Shown: piece after piece, positions 43,492 to 53,948 of the stretch
How positions within the stretch are numbered: position 1 is the stretch's first letter
Layout: the number at the start of each line of letters is the position of its first letter
Assembly (NCBI GenBank): GCA_002118135.1
Contig: BDIU01000087.1
Location: forward strand, 1 to 64,000
Reading direction: 5' to 3'
DNA: 64,000 nt
Origin: Trebouxia sp. TZW2008
Lineage: Eukaryota > Chlorophyta > Trebouxiophyceae > Trebouxiales > Trebouxiaceae
The notes under the pieces: model-generated
Databases searched by the model: none
What the model was told of the DNA's origin: nothing
The model's input: the letters and a program-made list of their open reading frames with translations, nothing else
Translations under genes and position numbers: made by a program

Positions 43492-46400
43492 ATGTCAGCC
43501 CCTGCGCTGCATACTGTGACAGTGTGTCCATGCTTCGTTGCAAGAAGCTGTACATCGCAAGCGTGGGTCAGCATCAAATCAAAGGCACACTACGGTCTAT
43601 CTGAGGCCTCTCGAATATGCCCGACGGCACAGACTTTTCCGTTTTACCTTTTTTCCAGCATCACAAGCGAGAGGCTGCACAACATGTAGGGGCAAGGTGA
43701 TCATCATTGGCGCTGGGCCAGCAGGATCCACCTCAGCCATCCTGCTGTCCAGACGAGGCTATGATGTAGAGGTATATGAAAGGAGACCTCAGCCCAAGCA
43801 AGATCCCATTGACCTCAAGCGCACCTACATCATTGCGCTCACTAACAGAGGGCTCAAGGCTCTGAGGGCAGCTAATGTGCGCATCCCAACAGATGCACCT
43901 TACAAAGGCTTTGTCAGACACCTGAAGGGAGGCAAGATTCAGGTACAGTGACTTCCCTGTGTAAGGACACTCAATATGAGGATATTCACGATGTAAGAAC
44001 AATGTGATTGGGAACGAATCATTGCATTCTGGATGCAGTGGTCCTTCTGAGGAAAGACATTCAATGTCAAGACAATTGTGTTGGTAACCAAAGCAGCCGT
44101 TACAAAGAGACGTCACTGTACAATACGCATTGAAATTCATGAGATGCACATCATTGAGCATCACTATTGAGCACAGCACCTCATTTCAAAACAGCACTTT
44201 CAGCTCATGACCTGCCTGATACTCCTTTCGCTGATCATGGTGAACCACCCACAGCCATGTACAGCAAAATAGACTGCTCGTATGTCATGACAATGGACTG
44301 TACGCAATTGTATGTTATGGCGATGTGTCATGTGCAATAACCTGTCTTGATATGTTTTCAGCAGCTTCTCTCATTTGCAGGTCAGCCCAGCTGAAGGCAA
44401 TGTGAGCTTTGAAAGGTGAATTTGCCCAAGTCTGCCACTCCAGACTAATTTTGAGCAATTTTTTGTTCAGCAGTGTCTGCATAACATTATGTCTGCCTTG
44501 CATGTCAAGTGGTGCACACATACATTTAGATGCATGCCATTTAGGCTCCAAGGCCTTGCTAGGTACATGTCATCACCAAACAACTGTCTTTGTTGAGTTA
44601 TACAGCCAGTCTGAAGATTGTCGCTGTTGTGGCAGCTGCATTCGTTTGCTGTGCCAGTTTGAGAAGGCAGCAAGCCTTTGCATATAAAGAAGCTGCACAC
44701 ATGGCATTTCTGCTTTTTGCATGCACAGGCCTCTGAAGCCCACTACACATGTAGCATCACAGCTGTTGCAGAAGGGGTAGCGCTAGCTGACAGCACAGCA
44801 TGCAAGCATCGCACAAGCCAACAAGCTGCATTCGCATCACAAGGGACATCTTTGTGAATAACACAAAGTTCGTTTGGGTTTTCTGGAGCACCATAGAGCA
44901 TGCGCAAGTGCCGCAAATGCACTCAAGCATGGGCAGTTGGAACAGCAGCATCAGAGCATGTCCAGTTTCTCACCCTGACCGATGTATGTGCCCTTATGAC
45001 CATGAACCAAAGGATCTATAGTTTGCTGAAGGGCAGAGCTGGCGCAGTACCTTATTTCTGAGGCAAACAGGCTGGCTCCCTCAGTCAAGTACCACTTCCA
45101 GCAAGGCTTGCACCACATTGACTTCAACAACAGAGTGGCCACCGTTGCTGCCGAGGGTGGTGACACAATTCAGGTGCAACTTTGTACATGCCCAGTATAA
45201 ACACTCACAAGCAGCCCTTGGAAATGTGCATGCATCAAGAGCATTGTTTGGGAGCCTTGTGGCAGTCAAGGCTGAAGTCTTCGTCGCACCGTATGGACAC
45301 ACCAACAGAGTGGCCACCCTTGCTGTGGGAGGTTGTGACACGACTCAGGTGCGCGTTCACACATGGTGAGCATGAGCACTCACATTCATCTCTGAGGCAC
45401 ACAGGCTGGCTCCCGCAGTCAACTTCCAATTCCAGCAAGGCTTACAACACATTGACTTCACCAACAGAGTAGCCACCGTCGCTGCTGAGGGCGGTCAAAC
45501 CACGCAGGTGCGTCTTCATACATGGTGAGCATGAGCACTCACACTCATCTCTGAGGCACACAGGTTGCCTCCCTCAGTCAAGTACCACTTCCAGCAAGGC
45601 TGATAACACGTTGACTTCACCAACAGAGTGGCCACCATTACTGGTGAGGGTGGTGACACAACTCAGGTGCGCCTTTATACATGAAGAGCATGAGCACCCA
45701 CATTGATCTCTGAGGCTAACAGGCTGGCTCCCTTGTTCAAGTACCACTTCTAGGGCTATTTTGCGCTTAGAAGCTGAAATAAGGCTTGAACTCTTCATGG
45801 CAGCATGCAGTTTGATGCATGTGATTGTCTGTGTAGCAATGTGGCAGTTCCAGCAGGCACAGCGCCAGGTAAGCTAGTCAAAGCTGCTGCATGAATGGCA
45901 ACGTCAGTCAGACTATAGCAACGCAAATTGTGCATGTCTGGTAAGACTGTCAGCTGGCGACAGAGTGAGCAAGTCTCTTTGGCAACACGGTCACAGCATC
46001 TTTTTGGTATGGGCCCACGTGTTTTGCCACAGAAAGTGTACAAGAACTTGAAGCCCACACACAAACTAGGACTTAGTCTAATTGTTGAATTTTTGTTGTG
46101 GACAGGTGCAGTATGACTTGCTAGTGGGCGCAGATGGAGTGGGCAGCACAGTGCGCTCAGAAATGGAGCATCAACTCCCCGGCATGTCAGGTACTTGTCA
46201 CACTGATAGCCACTATCACAAATTGACACCTAAGTGGTATTCAGCTCACATTTGCCCTTGCATGACCCTAAGGTTGCACTCAAGCGGCGGCAGTGCGTCC
46301 ACTCAAGCGGCGGCAGCGCATCTTGTAGCTACAATACTTGAGAGCACTGCATGATGAAAGCCTCTTTGCTTTTGCCCAGACAAATGACAGTTGATGCAGT

Positions 46401-49400
46401 GCTAGTCTCGTTAGACTTGTTCTTCCAGGCATGGGGTTTTAGTGCAGCTGCTGCAGAATAAACGGCAAAGTTTGGTGCATGCATGCCGAATCCCCCTTCT
46501 TACATCAGATGACGTGCGTGAATGCAGAGGAAAACAGCATAAGTCCTGCGCTCCTGATGTGTTTCCTGCTCTGCTTCAACTCATACAAGTCAGTGCTGCT
46601 GTGCATGTATATGTGTGCACAGCTCCTGATGGCCAGCCATTAGGACATGTAGCGCAGCATGCATGTGGCTCAAGACTGCCCTATCTGCATGTCTGGTGAG
46701 ATTTCAAATGTCCATTGAGCCACTCAGTGCTGTCAGCTTTGACAAGGGTATTGTCATTTCCAAAAGGACCAACAGGAGAGCATGTGTCAGTGTTGCAAAA
46801 TGCCAAATTCCAAAGAAAAGTAATAGCAAGTGCTCAGGCACGTCAAATGAAGCATGTGTCCTTGAAGCGTCAATTCTGTCACATGCAGTGAGCGTGGAGG
46901 ACTCGGGCCGAGAGTACAAGACCTACAGAGGGCTAAGGGCAGATCTGGAACCCCCTGAGCTTGCAAACCGCCCTGGCCGCTCCATTCACCTCTTCTTAGG
47001 CAGTAATAGCTGGACCTCCCTTTCTGCTCACTCAAACCCTGATGGAACCTATGCTGGCACCCTAGCGATGAAGAATGGAGGTAAGCGGGTACTGCAATGC
47101 TATGCCACAATGAGATCATGAGCGTCTTCTGTACTTCTCTCTGTCCTTGCTCAACCTAGATGGAACCCACTCTGGCATGCTAGCAATGAACAATGGAGGC
47201 TAGCTTGCATGAAAATGCCACATAACAGCACATTGAGATCATGGGTCAACGCCCGCTGCGTTGCTGTGTACAAGCTGGACCTCCCTTTCTGCTCACTCAA
47301 ACCTGGGTGGAACCTATGCCGGCACCTTAGCAATGAAGAATGGAGGTATTGCGCACAGCATTGCTATGCAACAACAACTTCTCAAGTTGCAAGAAGTACA
47401 CTACTGACATCTGAACCTCACTCTGCTCACTCAAACCAAGATGGAATCTATGCCGGCACCCTGGCTTTAAGAATGGAGGCAAGCATGCACTGCATTACTA
47501 TGCAATTAACATGAGCTTTTTCTTTTTCCTTTTTCTTTTTCCCTCCAAACTTGCCCGTCTCAAATTTCACAGCCCTCAAAACTCAAGCAGACTACAAGGC
47601 AATGGTGCTCATCAGCTGAGCTACATGTTGCAGACTTGCCTGTGATGAGCAGCAAGCAACTGTTAGTGTTGTACTTGCCTATGCTCAGATTTCAGAGCGC
47701 TTCACACTGAAGCTAATTGCTAGACATTGGCATTGTTGCAGTGGCAAGCCTGTCAAGTCTGACTTGCTGAATTTGAAATGCTTGTTAGATTTCAGCCATG
47801 CACTTGCCTGTCTGCAGATTTCAGGGCGCTCAAGACTGAAGCTGACTACGAGGCAGTGGTGCACAACAACTGGCTCTTGTGTTCTGAACCTGCCTGTCTT
47901 CAAGTTGAGGTGCACAACAGCTGAAAGTGAGTTTATTTGTCTTCAGATTTCAGAGCTCTGAAGACAGAAGCTGACTACGAGGCAGTGGTGCGCAGCAGCT
48001 GTAGTGGGGTGCCTGAGCACTGGGTAGCAGAGGTGGCCAAACAGTGTGTGGGTGCTGCGCCCTCCCCACAAGGCAGGAGGCATGCATCACTCATCCCTGC
48101 AACATGCAGCAATAGTCACACTTGGTGTTTCTGACTCGTTCTGCCACACTTGTCCTTTTCTACTCTGCCTTGTTCTGCTGGCAATAATGAGGAGCATTGC
48201 TGCAGTGCACTAAATGCGCATCTGGCTGTCATAAAATGGCAAAGAGCAGAAGCTGCTCCATCCCCATAGGGCAGAGAGGCATGCATCACTCGTCTCTGTA
48301 ATGTCCTTGTGCAGCAAGACTGTGTCTTATTGCTGTCAAACCCTAAGGTCATGTTGTTTGGTCAAGTCAAGGGATCAAATCCTCCAGGTCGCTCAAGGAG
48401 GATCTGGAATGACATTGTTTTGTCTGACTTTCAACAGTTGAACATCAGGCGTCCATATCGCGACGCTCAAGACAAGCCTGCCTGGCAAGATAGGACTTGT
48501 GCCACACATACCTAGCAGTATATGCTGGAATATGTAATTACTATTATTTTTATTTACTGCTGTCAAAGATGGCCACTAGTGCACGAGCATATTGGGCACA
48601 TAGGAGCAAGGAGCAGATGCGCCTCGGTCCCCACAAGGCTGGAGGCATGCATCACCTGTCCCTGCCATCTCCTGCAGCGCTCTTTGTTTTGTACTTACCT
48701 GTTGTGCACCACAATGCATTATCCTGCTACATAGAATGGCCAAGCATTGTGTGGATGCTGCGTCCTCCCCACAAGTCAGGAGGCATGCATCACTCGTCCC
48801 TGCATTGCTCTGTTGTGCAGGAATACTGTCTCATGCTGCTGTCGAGGCCGGCCAGCACTGTTTTAGCTGAACTATGCATCCACAAAATTGCCGAGAGGAT
48901 GTGAGCAGCAGATGCTGCATCTCTTTCCATGCAGTATGTGGGTGCTGCCCTTCCCCCATCAGGCAGGAGGGAACTTGTGCATTGACTGCACTCACTTTTT
49001 GCTTGTCAAATGTCACATATCAGATGTCGTTTCTTGATGTCAGGGTGTGGTGCTCCAAGTTGACTGGTCCACGGGTGTTGCTTCTGGGGGACGCTGCCCA
49101 TGCTGTGACCCCTGTGGGGGGTCAAGGGGCAAATGCTGCTCTGGAGGACTGCCTGTTCCTAGATGGAATTCTAGATGCGTGCGGTACGGCGTTCAAGTAT
49201 CTGAGCCAGAATGTGAAAGTTGTTGCTACTATCATTGTCGTCAGTGTGACCTGTGACCCCTGTTGCCAGGGGGGTCTCAAGGGCCGACAGCTGTTCTGGA
49301 AGACTGCCCTTTCTAAATGGAGTCCAGAATGCCAGTGGTATGGCCTGTCTAAGCATCTGTACAAGTTGTTCTAATCTGTGACCAGTACTCAAGTTGTCGC

Positions 49401-52400
49401 TGCTTCCAAGTATCTGTGCTAGCATGTGTCATGTGACATATACGCTTGTTCCGCCACAAAATATTGTCCTGTTTTGTGTTTCAATTTTGTCAAATGTTTG
49501 GGTCATGACTCAATTACGACAGTATCACAGCATGATGCCGCAAACATATATTGGTGCCTGCAGGTGATTACTTGAACAAAGCCGCACCCCGGTACGATGC
49601 AGAGCTTTTGTTTCTAGTGGCTAATGTTGACTGTCACAGTTCAATCATGTCTGCAGGGAATGACTTCTTCCCTCTCACCGCTCCTGCCCATCAAAATTCA
49701 TGAGGAAGCATTGTCCATCACTTGGCTTCCACACAATTGAAGTCAAAGTCTCACTTCAAAATGCAGACCAGAAAGGCAGACTTTTGATTATCTTATGGGA
49801 AGACTTGACCAAAGCGGTACCACAGTATGATGCAGAGCGGTCGCCATTCTCAACTACTTCCAATTTCTGCTTCAAGCATCACTGATGCCTGCAGGGGGTG
49901 GCTTGACCTAAGGCGGTGCTACAGTTGAACACTTTTCCAAGTGCCCCTAAGTTTATGATTCCAGTTTCTGCTGCTGCAAATACTTGCTGATGCTTGCAGA
50001 GGATGACTAAACAAAGCATTGTCACAGTATGATGATGTGATTGTTCATTATTTTGTGCAGGTGATGACTTGAACAAAGCGGTACCACAGTATGATGTAGA
50101 GCTTTTTTTGCGTGCTTAATTCTTCTGCTGCGCATGTTCACTAGTGTCTGCGTGGCATGACTCAATTGCAACAGTATCACAGCATGATGCTGCAAATATC
50201 TTTTGCCACCTGCAGGTGATGATTTGAACAAAGCAGTACCACAGTATGATGCAGAGCGGTTGCCAGATGCACACGGCCTAGTGGACATTGAATCCTCTTT
50301 CTCCAAACTGGTGGGCAACAAATTCAAGGCAGCGCTGGACTTGAAGTTCCTGAAAATTGTCGTCCATGTGGTCTTTGGTGAGCTGCTTGCATATCTTTTT
50401 GAGTCTTTGTTACAAACCTGTTTCAGAAGCTGTATCTTTTCTGATTTTGTTTGTGCAAGCTCTATTTTCTCTGGTTATATGCCGACGACTTCAGGCATCT
50501 GGCATACTGCGCAGCGTGAAGCTTGGGGATGCTCACTTTCCTATACATTGCCTTGTGAAGCTGATGGGCACATAGTCACTCCCACTGTGTGACAAATGCA
50601 ATCAGCCTTGTTGGCTGGCTGAACCTTTTCCCAATTCTCCGCTTCCTTCTTCCTGTTTTTCCAGCCAATGCACTGTATGACTAGGCACACAGACCTGTAC
50701 TGCTACATGCCAGCAGTTCGTGCTGACCCGGGTTGCAGTGGTAACAGCACCAACTACCTTGAGGGGGTGCTTGACTAGTTGATGCTGTCACCACTGCCAC
50801 ACAGGCTGAGCACAAGCTTGCTTGCATGCAACAGCACAGGCATGATTGCCTTGTCATACTGTGCGTTGGCACCAACACCCCCTCACAAGGTCTTGCGGTG
50901 ATTGACTGGTGGTGCTGGTCAGGGTTCGACAGGCCCTTCCAAAACTAGTGGATTGCCCAGTGGAGGGCTCAATTTGGTGGGGGGCAACGCCCCCTACCAA
51001 ATCTCGCAAACAGCTAATATTGGTTGGCTACCCGCCTGCCAAGCCAAAAGTCAAGTGGGAGGATAGAAACAAATTATAAGCCAGCAAATTACGTTTCAGC
51101 TGGGCCTGCAAAGATGCTGTAGCATTTGTTCAAGCCTGACGGATCTTGCCAGTGCTAGGCCAGGTCGTTGACATTAGGCATCAGCTAGGCTGTCAGAAAA
51201 CAGCTGCTTTGGCTGACTGAGGCTTCTAGTGACATTTGTTGAGTAGCTTGGAGGCTTTGTTTACACAGCTTCGCACTGCAGTGACGCTTGAAACAGCTCA
51301 GAAGTTGCGGTGTATGAACAAAGGCTTTCCCACTCAGCTGATGGCTGCAAAGACCTGCGACATACATGTGCAGAAGCAACAAGTGCAAGAGTCCTTGCCC
51401 GCAAGAAGCCTTGCAGCCATGCTGATTTTGAGTGGGCTTCCCACTTGAGCCTTGCAATTTCAAGAGGGCTTTGCCTCTGTCAAAATAGTAAATGCTAGTG
51501 GGCAATGTGGGCAAAATTGGCCATGTCGCAAAACCCGGTGGGTTTCCTGCGGGTTGTCGAACCCTGGTGCTGGTACCTTTGCAACATAGGCTTAGTGTGA
51601 GCTGCTTGCATGCTACAGCACAGGCCCGAGGGTCTGGTCATACTGTGCATTGGCACCAATGAGCCCTTTCAAGACTTTGGTGTGTCTGTCCCTGTGATCC
51701 TGTCACCTCTGCAATACAGGCTTATCACAAGCTGCTTGCATGCAACAGCGCAGGCCTGAGTGTATGGTCATACTGGGCACTGGCACCAACAAGCCCTTGC
51801 AAACTGTTGGGGTGTTTGTTCCTGTGATGCTTTCACCACAGCCACACAGGCCAAGCAGAGACTGCTTGCATCCAACAGCACAGGTCTCTGTGCCTAGCCA
51901 TCCTGTGCATCAGCATCAATAACCTTTATCTAAAGCTTGGGGCGCTTGCGCCTGTGATGCTTTCACCACTGCAACACAGGCCGAGTGCAAGCTGCTTGCA
52001 TGCAACGGCAAATTCTTGCATCAGCACTGATGAGCCCTTGCAAGATCTTGGTGTGTTGGTCCCTGTGATGCTGCTACCATTGCATTCCAGACTCAGCACA
52101 AGCTTGCTTGCATGCGACAGCACAGGCCTGAGTGCCTGGTCATATTTGCACTGGCATTGATAAGCCTCCATTGTGCTTGTGTTCTAAACGGAATGTGCAT
52201 CCTGAGGGGTACAAGTCAAGTTGAGTGACTTTAGCATAAGCGTACATGTCACCAATGTCAATGGTATCAGCATCGCGTATGTGTGTATGGGCATGGGTCT
52301 CTGTATGAGTATGATTATGTGTATGCGTCAGCATACGCGTATGCGTACGTGTGTTTGCATATGCATATGTATGTGTAGGAAGCTTGGTACATAAGCTTGT

Positions 52401-52426
52401 GTCATGTATGTGTATGTGTATGTGCA

Positions 52427-52475
<49 letters not shown>

Positions 52476-52522
52476 GTGTGTGTGTATGTGTATGTGTATG
52501 TGCATGTGCATGTGTATGTGCA

Positions 52523-52583
<61 letters not shown>

Positions 52584-52799
52584 GTGTAAGCATGTGTTAC
52601 TGTATGTGTATGTGCAGGAAGCTTGGTACATAAGCTGTTGCCTTTCATCCGGAAGCGCAAACCGGCAATGGTACGCTTGGGCAGTGACATGAGATATTCT
52701 GCAATCATGCAAGAGGTCAACAGGGATGCAAGGACTGTGGCACAGATTCTGTTGTGTATCTTAGCCTTTGTCTGTCTCAAGGTCGCAAAAATTGTTTAA
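43492..52799 (+). CDS. FAD-dependent monooxygenase, kynurenine 3-monooxygenase-like
   Basis: Exons closing in phase to 473 aa: 43492-43594, 43659-43942, 44381-44415, 44729-44776, 45071-45173, 46106-46190, 46889-47080, 47956-48043, 49044-49183, 50216-50377, 52618-52799. Group A flavoprotein hydroxylase motifs are complete: GxGxxG in KVIIIGAGPAGS followed by VEVYERRP, the DG motif in DLLVGADGVGSTVR, and the GD motif in RVLLLGDAAHAVTPVGGQGA. The tail holds LPFIRKRKPAMV, MRYSAIMQEV and a membrane span (TVAQILLCILAFVCLKVAKIV without breaks, 21 residues, near the end). A C-terminal membrane anchor plus this size matches kynurenine 3-monooxygenase; the substrate is inferred. The first ~50 residues are Ser/Thr/Arg-rich with few acids, like a transit peptide, which would be odd for the mitochondrial outer-membrane enzyme. 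Exon 8 uses a GTGTGT donor. Confidence 0.85.
43943..44121 (-). mobile_element. TA-target MITE, copy 3, at a splice donor
   Basis: A 179 bp element beginning GTACAGTGACTTCCCTGTG and ending GACGTCACTGTAC, giving near-perfect terminal inverted repeats. The first two bases are the GT donor of monooxygenase exon 2 (AAGATTCAG/GTACAG). The interior is the reverse complement of the copy at 34406. Confidence 0.85.
45060..45762 (+). repeat. Five tandem copies of monooxygenase exon 5
   Basis: Copies are 45071-45173, about 45246-45348, 45405-45507, 45564-45666 and a truncated one near 45719-45755; spacing is about 157-175 bp. Copies 1 and 3 are both 103 bp, open, with CAG acceptor and CAG/GT donor in the same phase (APSVKYHFQQGLHHIDF versus APAVNFQFQQGLQHIDF). 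Copy 4 is also 103 bp but has a TGA; copy 2 has a diverged first half. Confidence 0.9.
47000..47490 (+). repeat. Four tandem copies of monooxygenase exon 7 end plus donor
   Basis: CTGCTCACTCAAACCCTGAT...GATGAAGAATGGAG/GTAAGC at 47023-47086 is followed by copies ending near 47201 (AATGGAG/GCTAGC), 47345 (AATGGAG/GTATTG) and 47479 (AATGGAG/GCAAGC). Only the first, and possibly the third, has a GT donor. Confidence 0.85.
47570..47995 (+). repeat. Tandem copies of monooxygenase exon 8 start
   Basis: The exon start CTCTGAAGACAGAAGCTGAC at 47956 has copies near 47573 (CCCTCAAAACTCAAGCAGAC), 47702 (strongly decayed) and 47829 (CGCTCAAGACTGAAGCTGAC). Spacing is about 125-130 bp. Copies near 47573 and 47829 also carry the TACAAGGCA/TACGAGGCA continuation. 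Confidence 0.82.
48040..48985 (+). repeat. Donor-side copies after monooxygenase exon 8
   Basis: The block AACAGTGTGTGGGTGCTGCG, then CCCTCCCCACAAGGCAGGAG and GCATGCATCACTC after exon 8 recurs in diverged form near 48250, 48617, 48740 and 48930. The repeated block spans the GTGTGT donor and the first 60 bp of the intron. Confidence 0.75.
48346..48550 (+). mobile_element. SINE-like dispersed repeat, copy D
   Basis: The most complete copy. GGGATCAAATCCTCCAGG (B-box-like) is near its left end, then GGAATGACATTGTTTTGTC, CAGTTGAACATCAGGCGTCC, GACAAGCCTGCC and CCTAGCAGTATATGCTGG, ending in an A/T-rich tail (ATTACTATTATTTTTATTT). It lies inside the donor-side repeat array of the monooxygenase gene. 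tRNA ancestry is suggested only by the B-box-like motif and tail. Confidence 0.72.
49095..49375 (+). repeat. Duplicated monooxygenase exon 9 end
   Basis: GTGACCCCTGTGGGGGGTCA...CTGTTCCTAGATGGAATTCT at 49105-49172 recurs, diverged, at 49254-49328 (GTGACCCCTGTTGCCAGGGG...GCCCTTTCTAAATGGAGTCC), about 150 bp downstream. The copy includes intron sequence (AAGCATCTGTACAAGTTGTT versus AAGTATCTGAGCCAGAATGT). Confidence 0.78.
49555..50265 (+). repeat. About seven copies of monooxygenase exon 10 start
   Basis: The block TGCAGGTGATGATTTGAACA followed by AAGCAGTACCACAGTATGATGC (working copy 50211) has copies near 49559, 49656 (strongly decayed), 49797, 49892, 49995 and 50058. Spacing is about 65-155 bp. 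Several keep AAAGCGGTACCACAGTATGA exactly or nearly so. Confidence 0.85.
50690..52165 (+). repeat. ~110-135 bp tandem repeat in last monooxygenase intron
   Basis: Units share AAGCTGCTTGCATGCAACAGC or a close variant preceded by CACACAGGC, seen near 50800, 51585, 51715, 51847, 51975 and 52090, and GGCACCAACAAGCCCTTGCA-type blocks between them. The array is interrupted by the element at 50920-51566. Confidence 0.82.
50920..51566. mobile_element. hAT-type non-autonomous element with 8 bp target duplication
   Basis: The 647 bp element begins CAGGGTTCGACAGGCCC and ends GGGTTGTCGAACCCTG, so the termini are inverted repeats starting CAGGGTTCGACA. It is flanked on both sides by GTGCTGGT (50912-50919 and 51567-51574), a perfect 8 bp target-site duplication. 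CAGGG termini and 8 bp duplications are hallmarks of hAT transposons. There is no transposase frame, so it would depend on an element elsewhere. It splits the satellite at 50690-52165. Confidence 0.92.
52374..52620 (+). repeat. TGTATG microsatellite between duplicated acceptors
   Basis: About 190 bp of nearly pure TGTATG/TGCATG (52404-52588). It lies between two copies of GGAAGCTTGGTACATAAGCT: one at 52378 after TGTGTA, the other at 52617 after TGTGCA, which is the working acceptor of the last monooxygenase exon. The periodic open frames on both strands are by-products. Confidence 0.9.
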
Positions 52800-53690
52800 T
52801 CGTCTGTGAGAGCAAAACAATGGTCATGCCAGACGCAGTGACACTGAGAGGTGCAGTGGTCACACGTCAATGGTTTTCTGTGCATTATGCTTGAATACAA
52901 TCAAAGACTTTATTTCGCAATGCACGCAAGTACAGGCTTTAATCTTGCGCCAATGTGAATGCACTGGCAGCTTCAGATCTTGCAGTAATGGTGCTTTATA
53001 GATAAATTGTCAGCATGTGTCCAGACACGCACAGTTTGCTTGCAATGGAGGCTTGGTCATAGCTATGTGGTATTAGCACTCTCATGGGCTATCATCGACT
53101 GTTGGGCTTTCATGCAGTGAGCTGATATCGTGATCTGCCTGATTGCAACGAAGGTGGTGGCATCATTTGTGCACCTAACAGTATAATGCATGGCTCAAGT
53201 AGCAGTCTAGCTTTGAATGTGGCATTGTGTAGGCCGCTATTGTAACAGCTAATGCCGTCACATTGGTGGCTGCAGCGGCATGAACTCAAGCTGCTTACTT
53301 AGTTGGTGATTTGGCTCCTAACACTGCACTGACGAGCAAGCTTTGGATGAACGCCGAGAGCATGGTCCAGCTGCTTGATTGCGATATGGCCTGCAGTGCA
53401 GCTGAATTCTCTCAAGCTTGTGTGTTCAAGTTTTGAGTCTTTGAGTCGAGTCAATCCTTTATGACGTACAAAATCGAGGTGCACACAATGCACAATGCAT
53501 TGCGGAAAAGGATTAGTGACGGCCATGCGCAGAAGCGCGGAGCTGTCCGACCTCGGTCGTTTGGAGAGCAGATCTGATCATTGCATCGGAGCAGAGCCGC
53601 TAGCATCTCGTTTGCCAAGCACTGGTAGGTTCCGGAAATCAGCTCACGTCTTTGCCCCTGCCTGAAAACGCAGCTTCACATCGAGTCACG
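52800..53690. other. Intergenic region after monooxygenase gene
   Basis: About 890 bp. A 75-codon minus frame (53526-53299) has no recognisable motif. The G+C-richer stretch 53530-53690 just before an ATG at 53691 looks like a promoter or 5' UTR for the next plus-strand gene. Confidence 0.4.
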
Positions 53691-53948
53691 ATGTCCGACA
53701 TGCACGCGGTCAGTGCTTGATGACGACGGCTAACACGACGCTGCATATGCAATAGCTGCTTGTGCTTGCCTTTGTCACCTCGCACCCATGCATGCACATC
53801 ACATTCCGGTTGCTACAGTTATGCGTCGAGTAGCTGTCAAATCTCCGGTCTAGAGGTTTGCGGACATGTTACAAATGTCCTTGCGGTGCTGATCACCCTC
53901 GTACTCAGCTGCAGGATAAGCTGGAGCAGACTTGAGACACAGTCACGT

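Noticed and set aside
49555..50265. Regularly spaced repeats that might suggest a CRISPR array
   Set aside because: The repeats are diverged copies of an exon start in a eukaryotic intron, with no constant repeat length, no unique spacers and no cas genes.
52328..52780. Open frames of repeating Thr-Tyr, Val-Cys-Met and His-Ile units
   Set aside because: They are translations of the TGTATG microsatellite; only the 3' end on the plus strand (from 52618) is a real exon.
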